Notes: generated by a model not told the origin, from the sequence alone. Shown: positions 12,501 to 23,839, counted from the first letter of the stretch. The stretch: 64,000 nt of DNA from Acanthosoma haemorrhoidale (GCA_930367205.1 OV884011.1:119223866-119287865); one strand, 5' to 3'. Numbers and translations are program-made.

Positions 12501-13079
12501 GGCATCCTTGAGCTCTTCGCCTTTTGGGGGCGGTGTGTTGGCGATCAGGGAACCCGCTGTGTCCAAACCATGCTCCAGGCTGTACAGCTCCCAGCATGTT
12601 GTTCCCACCTGAACACCAGCCTGGCCTAGATGCAATGAGATCACCTCCCTCTGGAAAACAGAAATGGGATGATTAACTTGCTCAGCAATTTTCGTCTTGT
12701 ACATCCTACGTATAGCTTGTTACTAATAAATACTAATAAAATTCATTAGCTGCCAAAAGATCGTATTTGGTGAGCCCAAAAGAAGAGGCTTTACTTTCAA
12801 AAAGTAAAATGCTTAAATCAGTTGAGTTATAGAATTCATTTTTGACCTAAGCAGGACATTACTACCTTCATTTATTATTACAAACCATAAAAGATTACAT
12901 TTATTTTAATATAGTCTCCTACCCTCTCATTAATTTGTGCAAATCAACAATAATTTACAATTCTGCAATTCATAGGACGAGTTAATCACGCCATAGAAAT
13001 TGCTCAGAAATCGCAGGAAGGCGTTACTACTACAATAAACAATACGAAGGTTATACAATTATGAAATACAACTTACCAT
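8769..13079 (-). CDS. Divergent alpha-tubulin, four coding exons
   Basis: Joining 13079-13077, 12650-12359, 10476-10175 and 9560-8769 gives an open frame of 462 codons with canonical GT-AG introns in phases 0, 1 and 0. The product pairs with beta-tubulin in microtubules. Visible marks are GQAGVQVG (about 10-17), DLEPTV (92-97), EDAANN (120-125), the GTP-binding loop GGGTGSG (165-171), NLNRL (about 249-253) and [14 protein letters not shown] (from 278). Numbering from the DLEPTV block onward is the usual alpha-tubulin number plus 23. Three oddities stand out: the K40 loop (31-91) is about 23 residues longer and Lys-rich, Asp277 replaces the catalytic Glu254 while Asp251 is kept (274), and the tail stops at DYEMLSSEE, about 12 residues short and without EEY. 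The N-terminus is MREV, not MREC. Intact reading argues for a functional, specialised isotype (inference). Confidence 0.93.
10175..10476 (-). CDS. Alpha-tubulin coding exon 3
   Basis: The acceptor TACGTTTGCAG ends at 10477 and the donor GTAAGT starts at 10174. It completes Asp99 and carries [17 protein letters not shown], the GGGTGSG nucleotide loop and [14 protein letters not shown]. The split codon (G + AC) restores the invariant D-E-V of alpha-tubulins, which confirms the junction. Confidence 0.93.
12359..12650 (-). CDS. Alpha-tubulin coding exon 2
   Basis: The acceptor TTTCTGTTTTCCAG ends at 12651 and the donor GTGATT starts at 12358. The exon encodes residues 2-98 and the first base of codon 99, from [16 protein letters not shown] through the enlarged K40 loop (with the Lys/His-rich stretch [15 protein letters not shown]) to DLEPTVI. 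The intron downstream is 1882 bases, phase 1. Confidence 0.92.
13077..13079 (-). CDS. Alpha-tubulin coding exon 1 (start codon only)
   Basis: The ATG is followed directly by GTAAGT (13076-13071), a consensus donor, and preceded by GAAAG, with A at -3. Joining it to the acceptor before 12650 gives M-REV in frame. An intron immediately after the initiator codon is a known feature of many animal alpha-tubulin genes. An upstream ATG at 13086-13084 is out of frame with the tubulin ORF. The 5' UTR start and promoter were not identified. Confidence 0.8.
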
Positions 13080-16000
13080 CTTTCATTAAAGTGAATTTTG
13101 ATTAATTTGATCCCACTAAATGTAAGGGCCTGGATATTTTTGAACACAAAGTTGCAGGTAATTTATGAAAATTTACTAATTAACATGGCAAATTTTAACA
13201 ATGGGTAGTGGAATTAATTCTGACACATGTTTCCAGATTACAGGTGATGTTTAAATGCATTATCAATGAATCTTATTAACAAGCAACATTTAAAAACTAA
13301 ACAAGAATACTTAAAACTATCTCAATTCATGACGGTTTACTTTTGAAAAATTTTGATACTAGTTTATATTATCTTTGTAGCTGGTTAGTGATTATTTTTT
13401 AGAAGTTTGTAATTATTCTTTATTAATTTAATTCTTATTCTTTCTGTAGTATCTTCATAAAATACAAAAATTAAATCCATGCCAATGCTCTCATATGTTG
13501 TAGTGGGTAGCTGAACTGCTTCTTGAGATGGGGCAATGAAGCTCCCAATAGGATTGAACCTGTTTCTAACAGGTTAAAATCAATAGATGTATATGGAATT
13601 TATTTTGTTTTCACGAATAGAGGTGCGTGAGTTCTGATAGCCCACCTTTGAACTCTAAATGGTAGTATATAAGGGCGTAAATAATTAAAAAATAAAACTC
13701 CTTGACTCACCAGAAAGGACTGAAATTGCTACCGTAGAGGACACATAATACCGGGGTCTTAACTAGGTTAGGCTATGATTTAATAGTCATTTCCATTTCT
13801 TTTTGAAAGAATCCCCTTTGAATAATCATTTATTTTGTAATATCACGTACAGTAGTTATTAGTGATTGGGGTCACTTACTTCACTCCCACACGCTCCTTA
13901 TTAGGACAGAACTGGTAAAATATCTATTCTGGAGCCAACAAATTCTAATCTGCTAGATTTAATTGAAAAATTGAATATTTTAACCCAGGATCAGGAAGAT
14001 TTTCGAAGATCTTTAATCAATAGACTATTTAAGACTTAATACCACGACATCCTTGATCACGATATATGGTGTGTTTTCAAGGTACCTTTTAGGAAATTAA
14101 TCGAATAAACACAGACATTTTCTTAAAAGACATATATCGACAGGAATACAAATCAAGCTTTCGAGGTTCCACGGTTTGAATTGAACCCGATTTTTTGGTC
14201 GAAACCTTCGGTCAGGCAGTTACTGTTCCTAAAACAATACAGGGCGATTCTCTAATCTATAAACCGTAGCTTGGGATTCACCACCTCATTGGAAATCAAA
14301 TAGACCAGGGTAATATTCTCAACCATTTTATAAAATTTGTGATTTTTCAATATTCACGATAGCTCATCTACCCCATACAAATAGCGAAAACTCTGAAATA
14401 AATTGAATATCAAAATTTTTCATCCACTTTTTACGATACTCTAAACATACGGCCATTAGGAGCCCCTGAAGCCCGTTATTGACCGATCTATATATGTACA
14501 TAGACTATTTGCAGTGGCTGACGGCTACTCAAAGGATCACATATTGGGTTAGATATGTGGTTGACATTCTCGCGACCATACGAGATGAGAAAAGTGATAT
14601 CCCGGAGTTCCGAGGTATTTAAAAAGTATAAATAACCGTATTAAAGTGACCGTTGAACATGAGACAAATGAATGTATCGATTTTCTTCTTGATGGGCATA
14701 ACAACAGAAACCATTGTTATATATTCAGAATTTTTTTAGCTTAGATTACTCACAAACCAGCTAAGCAGTATACCTTTAGGAAAGATAAAACGGAAGAAAG
14801 AAACGAGAGAGATTGAATATATGACCATAGTGAATGAATACCCCAAAGATGCGCTGCTCGAGCTCTGAGCCAAAAATATCTGACGACCAAGAGTGGTGAG
14901 TATGCGAGTTAAGCCACGCTACCTAACGTTTGTTTGTTATATATGTGTGCACATGAATTGGTCACGTCTCAATTAGATCTGGAATCAATGTTTCTATTTA
15001 AAATGCTGCCACACTTAGTAATCTCATTTCCAAAGTAAGAACTTGTTCCCCCAACGATTGTTGTGGAGTCTTCTCAACACGTGAATAGTGTGACGCTACA
15101 AACGAGTGTGTAGGAAAAACCTACAGTTACATGTTTATTGTTTTATAGCAAACAAAAGCAAAGGTGATATTTACCAATATATTTAAATTGATTCAATTGT
15201 AACTAAATGCTTACTGCAACTATTTGCTGCAATTTTTAAGAACGTGGTTTTTTAAAACACTGTTTTAAGTTATGCAAAATATTAGAAATGATATGAAAAC
15301 TATCAGTTTCAGCTGAGAAGGCAGTTATGTTTATCTCCCGCTTTCACATATCTGTTACTACAGCACTCTCAGCTGAGTTTCGGTGCGTGAGTTTGCGTGC
15401 TCCAGTTTGAAACCTTTGAAAACCTTAAATTTAAAAGCCAAGAACTTCATAATTTTGTTTTTATTCGGTTGTTCAAGAAGGTTGATTACAAAGACTTAGA
15501 ATTTTATATTTATAACGTACTTCTTCCCATAGCAAAACCTCTGCACAATTAGGGAGAAGGCCCTAATAAAGGTTGAGAGGCAATGTTCTGTGGTGCTAAA
15601 ACCTAAGACAACAAACAGGGTGATATGCCAATTTGGGCAAAACAACCTACACCTTCACACCTAAAGGAATAAAATCCTATCTACGAATCACAGGTCCTAA
15701 GCCAATTAAAAAAAAACGGACTATACGTTTCTAGATGAGAGGAAAATAAATATAAAAGCAGGCCTTCATCGTAATTGCTCATCTCTCAGAAATCCGAAGG
15801 TGAGCTCCATCACCTGGTCCTGTTGGATTGAGAGATTCTTTTAACCGTAATCCGATTTTTGTTAGCTTGAAAGAACTGCTTAAAATGCATTGCAGTACAA
15901 GGAGCCCTCTTAAGCTATTAAATAAATATAATATTTCTGTGTATGTATTATATTTTTATGAATAAATAAATAGAATGTAGTAGTAAATAGTATAATAGTA

Positions 16001-16555
16001 AATAGAAAATAGTATATAGAGACCTAAAACTGACTTATTCTTTCATTCCTTTAAAGGAACGGCTGGGAACCAGCATTCCATCCTAAAAAGAAAAGATTAG
16101 ATCACCCACCGTAGTGGAATATGTCGGATAATATATCTGAAGACACGATAGGCATGAACTTCGCCGGGGATTGGTCAGCTGATCGCAGTCCTGTTCTGCT
16201 ATTGGTTGTTATTAGTCACCGAGACGGATGATAACATCTGTCTCTTTTCCAATCAGGGCCGGCCATCACTTAAGGCTCGTCGCACGTCACTTCTTTTCCA
16301 ATCCCGCGGCCCCTCCTTTCATCCCTCAGTCAAGTACGTCTGGGTGAATTGTAGACCTGAAGAGCAACTTTTTTTTCTTATAGACGCTTTCAAGCAACAA
16401 AAGTGAAAACATCTCGTCAAAATTTCTTCACTTTACAAACAAAGACATTTTAAGTGATGCTTAAATTATATTTCAGCTTGAAATATATGAGAATTGCTCT
16501 TAAGAAATACTCTAGTGATCGATCATCACTTCTTAGATTACAACGACAATCTTTA
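13080..16555. other. AT-rich stretch upstream of alpha-tubulin
   Basis: The first few hundred bases should contain the tubulin 5' UTR and promoter, but no TATA box or initiator could be assigned. No gene or recognisable element was seen in the rest. Confidence 0.4.
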
Positions 16556-16702
16556 TTGCGATAAAATGACAATCTGCTTTATTGGCTAATAAGTTGTTGT
16601 GATAAATGTTCTCATTAATACTATATTTACTTCATTCTTCATTCACTCGCTCATTCATACAGTATCTACAAACACCCCATAGAACTTCCAAATTCACATG
16701 GA
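16556..16702 (-). repeat. LINE family A 3'-end fragment, inverted
   Basis: In reverse complement this matches the LINE A 3' UTR. It holds the CCATGTGAATTTGG block (family: CCATGTGGACTTGG), the TTTGTAGATACTGTATGAATG block, then GAACATTTATCACAACAACT and GCAGATTGTCATTTTATC. The order is the same as at 1525-1670 and 21805-21950. No coding sequence is left. Confidence 0.8.
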
Positions 16703-18804
16703 AGATAGAAAAGTTTAGCGATCACTTATGTGGTCGAAGGACATCACAGCAATGTAATTTATCACTTGACACAGGTATATCTATATTATGTAGCCTATTG
16801 CCCGTTTTTTTGTTTCATTAAGTTCCTGTATTTACAGATTAATTTGTGAAAGAAGAGCCAAGAAGGAAACAAAAAATTCCTTATATTAGAAACACCTTTT
16901 CTACTACCTAGTTTATTATTTCTTTCAAGTGACGAGAGGGCTTTGGTGGTTTCATTTCCTCTAAAGTAAATAGAAGCCTTTTACTCCAAACTGAACGAGT
17001 TTGAGTCACTATTGAGTTGCCGGGAAGGGCTAATATTAAATCCTGGCTGCTAAGGGCTAAGCTGGATTAATATGGCAAGTTTAGGCTCCGAGGGCTCTGT
17101 TGCCCTCTTACAGATAGCACCGGTTGCGTTTAAGATTAATGTACACAGTTCTGCTTTATTAATACAATTTGTAGATATAAAATATGCAGATTGAATATAT
17201 ATTGTCAGCGATGAAGTGGAGGGGGCCGGTATTGAATTTTATTATTTTTTTTAAATCGTCATAGAATTTCTTGAGTAGTATTTGTCCATGGTTTGCAAGA
17301 CAAGTGTCGAATGTTTATTAATCTTCTATAGATCGTTCAGGACTTGCCGCATGGGAAAACTAGGCAAATCGATTTTTTGTGAAAATCAGATAATTATTTA
17401 TTATAAAGCAGAAACATAACGTCTATGATTATTTCAGTTAAAACTTCACCCACTAAAACTACATGTTAAAAAATAAATAGGTTAGCCAGTGGTTCAAAAC
17501 TTGTTATGTCTTTTATAAAAAGAGAAACTAATACTCTCAGATACTAATAGTATTCTAATTAGACAAACTTACATTAAATTACCAAAAAAAAGATGGAAAA
17601 AAATTATAATTGATTTGGCTTTATTGGCTGATTTTCTGGGAACAGTTGAGCTTTAAAAATGCTCCCCTGTAAAATTTGGTTTGAAGCTGGGTGTCATAAT
17701 TTTGTTATCATTGATATATAAAAATAATAAATTAAATTGAAACTAATTAATATCTAGCTTGGAGAATTCTTCATACATTCTCTTCATAAAAAATAGAATT
17801 GGCTATTCATATAGCTTGAGAAAATGTCCTTAAAAAAAAGATATAGAATGTGAAATTTAAACCCACCTTTTTTGGTGTTTTACATAATTTTCATAGTTTT
17901 TTTAATATAGTGTCTATATGTGGATTTTTTAGCAAGCTCCTGAAATATGCACACACTTTATTAGATAGTTTTGGAAATATCGATTTTTTAAAATTTCATA
18001 TTTGTAGGGAGTAGGAAGAAATAATATTAAGAATAATTTGAACAGGTTCTTTCAAATGAATAAAACTGTCAACGTGTAAGAACAACTGAAGGTTTTATGT
18101 ACGTAGAGATTGCCTCTTGGTACTATTAATAAGGTGTATAATACTTACTGTGTGTGGTTTGTCCTGAGGGACATCTTAACAGGGTACAGGCCTTGTAATG
18201 AATTTAGCAAGTGATATTTCAGGTCAGAAACCGTCTTTTGCTTTTCTGGTAGTTAACGACAATGGCACCAATCATTGTGACATTAAAACCATTTAATGGT
18301 AATACCTATTAGAGCTATGTATGGAACTAAATGGTTTGTCGTTTTAAGGGGTCTTAAAATCTCAATTAATCTCAATTTGAAATATAGGAATGGGGACAAA
18401 TATTGGAGTGAGAGGGATTCTTCTACTTAAAGGGATTTATTTGAAGGTTGGGTGAAGGAATTGAGGAGCGTGGGAGACCTCGGTTGTGGTGTAGATGATC
18501 TCATCAACCTACCAATCTGAGAAACTATCTTTATAGCCTGTCCATCACAGTAAATTCACAAGATCACAAAACGCAAAAAAAAAAAAAAAATTGTAGACGT
18601 ATTGTCTTATTCACATTAATAGAAAAACTAACTTCTAAAATATCGAAATACTTATTGACTTAAGTGAACTTGAATGGCTTGTGTTCCTTACTGCTCCTTA
18701 ACATCTACAATGTATGGAAATAAACTTTACTGATTTTCACAATAAAATTTAGATTTGGAAGAACTCGTATGAATTCATAATACAAATATCGTTTTCTTTC
18801 ATTA
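16703..18804. other. AT-rich non-coding stretch
   Basis: Nothing recognisable was seen. A poly-A run of about 17 lies near 18575. Confidence 0.45.
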
Positions 18805-19452
18805 CTAAGGAATTCTCGAAGTTTCGCAGTCCATTAACCGCCAAAGTACCGTCTTCATTGTCCTTTCGATGCCACAAACATCGAAAACTGACTTATTTTT
18901 CTTGGAACCTTTTAGAAAAACCGCCACCACATAGGTAGCTGGAGTATAGGCACGAGGTGTTCCAAAAGAGGTTGAAGGTTGTTCCAACAACTCAATTTCA
19001 AGAGGGGTCCATTTGGCTCTGCCAAGCCAACAAAACCTTATTGCATCTCACATTCAATGCCTTCTGGGGGGTATGCAGGAAGTTTGTTTGGTTCAAAAAA
19101 TGGCAGTTTATGGGGCCCAACAAAGATTTAACGCAATCGAAACAATCGAAGCAACTCAATCTTCGATTTCACAGCTATACTCAATCCGTGAGGGTTCTCC
19201 TTCATGTAAACGACTTAAATATAGTTTCATAGTACCGGAAGTAAGAGTGAGTTCGTAGCAAAACGTTGTTCATCGATTCGATTTCTTGGATCCAACCAGG
19301 GTGATGTGAACCTTCCTTACGTTGACCTTCAAAACTTCAACAAAGCGTTGGAAGCTATCACTATCTTCGCCTAGTGCCACGATTCGATCTGCCGTCTTTT
19401 TCATGACACCTCCCACACCATCAGGAGCGCCCTTCCCATGTCCAGCTTCCAT
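18805..19452 (-). pseudogene. Relic of an unclassified repeat-associated protein
   Basis: The minus strand opens at 19452 with a 60-codon frame that begins MEAGHGKGAPDGVGGVMKK and continues TADRIVALGEDSDSFQRFVE. The 'EAGHGKGAPDGVGG' block followed by 'K-x-TADRIVA' is one I associate with a family of multi-copy, probably transposon-linked, uncharacterised animal proteins. The frame then breaks repeatedly, and a last open piece (18990-18805) reads ATYVVAVFLKGSKKNKSVFD. Several stops lie between, so it is dead. The family name and function are not known to me. Confidence 0.5.
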
Positions 19453-19909
19453 GGAGTGATAGAATCATCAATGGATCGTTGAAGTGCTGGAGGGACAAGG
19501 TAAAATATCGTTTTATTGTGGCACTATGCGGCAGGTCTGTCAGTTGAAAAATGAATAACCGGGATTTTCGGGATTCCATCTAGAGCGACCTGTAGATGAA
19601 CCCAAACAGCTGCATGGCCGTGGTATTACTGTAAATTACTGTATGTGTCTTTTTTTAAGTCAATCTGAGACGTGTGGAGGGTATTGTGGTTCCCCGAAGT
19701 AAAATGGTTGTTTTTTAGTCATACTTCATTGCATAATTTTTACTAAACTTGCAATGTATGTATACCTTGTAAACATTCAGTTGCCTTTAGATCCTTTATT
19801 GCGCGATACAGGTACATTCCCCTCGTGAAATAAAAATGTAATGAAAAATGAATGAATAAAACCGACCTCAAAACAATCAAAGAAATCTGAAAGTTTTTGA
19901 AATTTTCAC
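19453..19909. other. Non-coding stretch before LINE A copy 2
   Basis: No gene is supported. The right end abuts the target duplication at 19910-19922. Confidence 0.45.
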
Positions 19910-19922
19910 AGATCCTCTGCAC
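19910..19922. repeat. Left target-site duplication of LINE A copy 2
   Basis: AGATCCTCTGCAC at 19910-19922 recurs exactly at 21979-21991, immediately after the LINE 3' end. The last two bases could also belong to the element, because copy 3 has the same AC before AATCAGTA. Confidence 0.9.
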
Positions 19923-21978
19923 AATCAGTACTGCAGATTGGTAAAGCGGTAATTGGCGTCCTTCCGTTCCGATTCCTTCAATTCCCACCTCTCCTCTCTT
20001 TCTACCAGGGATAACTCTCTGTGGAATGTAACTAAAAAAATCCTAAAGTATCATCCTGTTTCACACCCACTCCGTCGTGATGATGGGTCCTGGGCGGCTT
20101 CGGATGGGGATAGGTCGGAGGAATTTGCTCTGAATCTTACCCATACTTTCACACCTCACCTTTCTCATCAAAGCCATACTCACAGCATTACTGTGGAAGA
20201 TTTCCTCACTTCACCTATACCTCTCTCTCTTCCACCAAAAGCCGTTAATCCCTCTGAGGTCAAATATCTTCTGAGAAACTTACCTTACCGAAAATCCCCT
20301 GGATATGATCACCTTACTCCTCAAATTCTTAAACAACTTCCTCCTAAAGCCATAATCTTTTTAACCTATATATATAATTGCATTCTCCGAACGACGCACT
20401 TTCCTCTCCTCTGGAAACACCCCATTATTGTCCTATTCGCCAAACCCGGAAAACCACCCAACGACGCCTCATCTTACCGTCCAATTAGCCTACTCCCTAT
20501 CCTCTCAAAAATATTTGAGAAAATCCTCTTAAAACGTCTACTTCCAATTGTTGAATCCAAAAACCTTTTTCCTATACATCAGTTTGGCTTCCGTCAACAA
20601 CATTCCACTACTCAACAAGGCCTTCGCGTTGTTGATCACATTTCCTCAGCCCTTGAATCCAAACAGTATTGCACTGCTGCATTTCTGGACATAGCTCAAG
20701 CTTTTAACAGGGTTTGGCACGCAGGCTTGCTTTACAAGCTCAAAACACATTTACCACAGACCCTTTTTCTAATCCTAAAGTCCTACCTTTCAAACCGCTT
20801 CTTCCAAGTCCGCTGTGGTTTAGAATATTCTAACTACTATCCCATAAAAGCAGGAGTTCCACAGGGCAGCGTCCTGGGTCCCATCCTCTATAACCTATAT
20901 ACCGCTGATGTCCCCTCTACCCCCAATACCTTCTTGGCAACATTTGCAGATGACACTGCAGTCTTGTCATCCCACTCAGACCCTGATATAGCATCCCAAA
21001 ACCTTCAAAAACACCTTGATGAGATCGAGTATTGGTGCAACCAATGGCGAATCAAGGCCAATGAAGCAAAATGTTCCCACATAACCTTTACCCTCTGCCG
21101 CAAGTCCTGTCCGCTAGTATTTTTCAATTCGATTCCTCTCCCCGTGTCTGAGACAGTAAGGTATCTAGGCTTCCATCTCGACAAAAGACTTACATGGAAC
21201 CCACACACGAGGCTAAAAAGACAAGAACTAAACAGACGCTTTGGACTACTGTACAGACTACTTCGAAGGACATCCCATCTCTCAATAGAAAATAAACTAC
21301 TTATTTACAAAGTTATACTTAAGCCAATCTGGACATACGGAATAGAGCTATGGGGGACAGCAAAAAAGTCGAACATCAAGCGCATCCAATCCTTTCAATC
21401 AAAAGTCCTGAGAACAATAGTAAATGCCCCCTATTACGTCACCAACAAAACCCTTCATAATGATCTTAATATACCCTACATTCTTGAACTCATCCCTTCC
21501 AAATTCATGAAATTCCATAGGAACCTATCCAACCACCCTAATCTTGTAGCACAGTCATTGCACTGCTCCACTCATCCCTATAATCCTCCACGGAGACTGA
21601 AATGGCAGTGGCCTCGTGACCTACTATAAATGCGCACAGTGGGAGTCCTGGCAATGGCCAGTTTCTCCAATCATGTCCTGAGCGTATGTGGCTCTCTCGC
21701 TCTTCGTCAGCCTCCGCTGGCTCGTATCCGGTGACGTGGCTGGTGGGGAGCGTGGGGGACTTCCCGAGACTCCGCTTCCTCTTTCGCTTGCGAGGGAGGC
21801 AACAACCGTGTGGACTTGGGGGGCCCCTGGGCTGTTTGTAAATATTGTATGAATGTGCGAACGAATGATGAATTGTAAATATGGTATGAATGAAAACACT
21901 TATCTCAATTATTTATTGCCTATTAAGTAGGCAGATTGTAATTTCATCATAATAAAGTTGTTATTGAATATAGAATAT
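19921..21978 (+). mobile_element. LINE family A (jockey-like), copy 2, 5'-truncated with target duplication
   Basis: The element begins at ACAATCAGTACTGCAG, which in copy 3 is internal (46142), so this is a typical 5'-truncated LINE insertion. It carries an open reverse transcriptase frame, a 3' UTR of about 350 bases and an AATAAAGTTGTTA terminus. A 13-bp direct repeat flanks it (19910-19922 and 21979-21991). The exact duplication and the long open frame suggest it is the youngest LINE A copy in the window. The endonuclease domain is absent, so it cannot move by itself. Confidence 0.93.
19953..21629 (+). CDS. LINE A ORF2 fragment: reverse transcriptase
   Basis: The frame has 558 codons and no internal stop. 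It holds the RT domain of a jockey-clade LINE: SYRPISLLPILSKIFEKIL, FGFRQQHSTTQQ, motif A AAFLDIAQAFNRVWH, motif B AGVPQGSVLGPILYNLY, catalytic motif C FADDTAVLSS and the thumb region YLGFHLDKRLTW, then the C-terminal GIELWGTAKKSN. It normally copies element RNA at a nicked chromosomal target. The Met at 19953 is not the native start: the native protein would begin with an endonuclease domain upstream. One codon before that frame (TAA at 19949-19951, CAA in copy 3) is a point stop. Completeness is limited to the RT and C-terminal parts. Confidence 0.9.
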   Translation: MASFRSDSFNSHLSSLSTRDNSLWNVTKKILKYHPVSHPLRRDDGSWAASDGDRSEEFALNLTHTFTPHLSHQSHTHSITVEDFLTSPIPLSLPPKAVNPSEVKYLLRNLPYRKSPGYDHLTPQILKQLPPKAIIFLTYIYNCILRTTHFPLLWKHPIIVLFAKPGKPPNDASSYRPISLLPILSKIFEKILLKRLLPIVESKNLFPIHQFGFRQQHSTTQQGLRVVDHISSALESKQYCTAAFLDIAQAFNRVWHAGLLYKLKTHLPQTLFLILKSYLSNRFFQVRCGLEYSNYYPIKAGVPQGSVLGPILYNLYTADVPSTPNTFLATFADDTAVLSSHSDPDIASQNLQKHLDEIEYWCNQWRIKANEAKCSHITFTLCRKSCPLVFFNSIPLPVSETVRYLGFHLDKRLTWNPHTRLKRQELNRRFGLLYRLLRRTSHLSIENKLLIYKVILKPIWTYGIELWGTAKKSNIKRIQSFQSKVLRTIVNAPYYVTNKTLHNDLNIPYILELIPSKFMKFHRNLSNHPNLVAQSLHCSTHPYNPPRRLKWQWPRDLL

Positions 21979-21991
21979 AGATCCTCTGCAC
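21979..21991. repeat. Right target-site duplication of LINE A copy 2
   Basis: AGATCCTCTGCAC is identical to 19910-19922. Confidence 0.9.
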
Positions 21992-22559
21992 GCATTCCAT
22001 TACCGATATCGAAGCAATATGTCATGCAAATTCTTTTGTACATTCTCAATGATAGAATGTACTTTAGTTTGCACATAAATGTAAGTTTTCAGAAGAGTAC
22101 ATTATCAATTGTATGATAAACTTTTTTCATAAAATTTGCATGTAGATTTTTCATTGAAACAACCAAAACTATTTTTTGTTTTTCTGCTTATTTTCATTCA
22201 ACAGTCCTTCTTCATTGACACAATTTAGAAACCTCGACATCTTCAAACTAAATGTGATGATCACCATGCTGCTGATTTTTTTGGCTGGTTCCTTCAACTG
22301 CTTATTGTTTGTTAGCAGGCATGCCGTGTTAAATATATTGGTGAAAATGGTGCCCCTAGGGTTATAAAATACTTTGTATCGCCTAAAAATACTTTCATTG
22401 CCAGCAACAATTTCTCCAAATGTCCTCATTTCGTGCCTATCAGATGTTGTGAGTTTCTGATGAATCAATCAGCATTGGCGGTGGCGGCTCCCGTAGACTT
22501 GGCCCTCTTCGAACCGCACCAAGGCAAGGAAGACGAATGGGCTGCTAGAAATGCTTCCA
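21992..22559. other. Non-coding stretch
   Basis: A 99-codon frame on the minus strand (22468-22169) has no recognisable motif and is not called. The part after 22470 is GC-richer and probably belongs to the LINE relic that follows. Confidence 0.4.
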
Positions 22560-23058
22560 CAACCTCTCCGGAGATATGTTGACAAGGAGCTAAAGAAGGT
22601 GTAATGCCATCCTTGGCGAATGGACCAATGAGGAGTGGAACGTCAGGCGGACTAGAACAACGAAGGGGATCACCCTGAGACAGAACTTCAACTCAGTCGG
22701 GGGGGGGGGGCAGCTTGTGGTTGAGATGGGTGGGTTCACTCAGATTATTAGTGCTCAAGGATTCTCATAGGACAGGGTGAATTTTGATCCAAGCTGTACG
22801 AATACAAAAAAAGTGGAAGATCTGCAATGCCCACACCGTGGAGAAGAGGATCACAGCAGAACATGTCGTGCTTTCCTGTCGAGCATTGGAACCCACGAGA
22901 GCACGGTTAGTCCGTTCGATAAGAAGGTACAGCTTTGACGAATCCGACCTGACGTCGCTGGTCAATATGGAAGAGAACTTCCACAGAAAGCCATTTCTTC
23001 TCTTCATTCAAATCTCGAGGGAGCTTCAGGGAATAATGGATGGCGTAGAGCCTTTGTA
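22560..23058 (+). pseudogene. C-terminal relic of another LINE (R1-like tail)
   Basis: Shifting frames give CNAILGEWTNEEWN, then VGGFTQIISAQGFS (22725-22765), then CNAHTVEKRITAEHVVLSC and RALEPTRARLVRSIRR (22815-22930), continuing open to the stop at 23057-23059. The order 'TQ-x-L-x-GHG...F' followed by 'C-x2-C...TAEHV-x3-C' is the usual end of R1/I-group LINE ORF2 proteins, where the Cys-His cluster follows the RT. A G-run at 22701-22710 has shifted the frame. No RT domain is nearby. The assignment is by motif only. Confidence 0.6.
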
Positions 23059-23839
23059 AATAAAAGATAAGTTACTATTAAGGGTAGTAGTATGTAGTTG
23101 ATATAATTTATTTTTCATGAATAAAAAAGCGTTTAGCAGAATAAACCATGGTGCGCTGACTGGTGTAACAATACCAATTGAAATGGAATACCCGCACCAC
23201 ATGCTACGAGCCCCCCCCCCCCCCAACGAGTACGATATCAATCCCACGAAGGATAAACAAAAATAGCTGTACCTCCCATTGGCCCTTGACGTGAACCTGT
23301 GCGCGAAACACCGCATTAAAGTGTCTTTTCCACTATACTTTTAAATAAAATACAGCAAAGACCAATAAACATAAACGCTATAATTGGCATTCATTATTGT
23401 ATACATTGTTATATTTTTTGAATAGTTGGCAAAAACCAAGATAAATTCTATTACCTACCTATTAAGTCCATGGATTAGTGCAATGGAACCTATTTAGTCT
23501 AATCTTCATGAATGTTCAGTCTCACTGAGGGGATTCTAGTATGGTAATATTTTATGTTGCGTATACCCAACACGTTCTGCATTTAAATGGCTCCGGGTTT
23601 ATGGGGCTGTTTTACGGTTATTATGTCGATTTTATGATTGCTTCGTTAACATAATTAGCGTTTAAATTATACATGAGGGTGCGGCGTGTATAGAAGATTC
23701 AGAGCTCAGGGCACAAAGTCTTCTGGAACGGGGGAATTATATCTTTTACTGATTCGTTTTGTTGTTTTATTGATGGAGGTACAGTCCATTATTATTACAG
23801 TACATTACATTATGCTAATTCAAAATAATGAAATTTTAT
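23059..23839. other. AT-rich stretch with a poly-C run
   Basis: A run of C at 23211-23224 is the only notable feature. No gene was seen. Confidence 0.45.
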
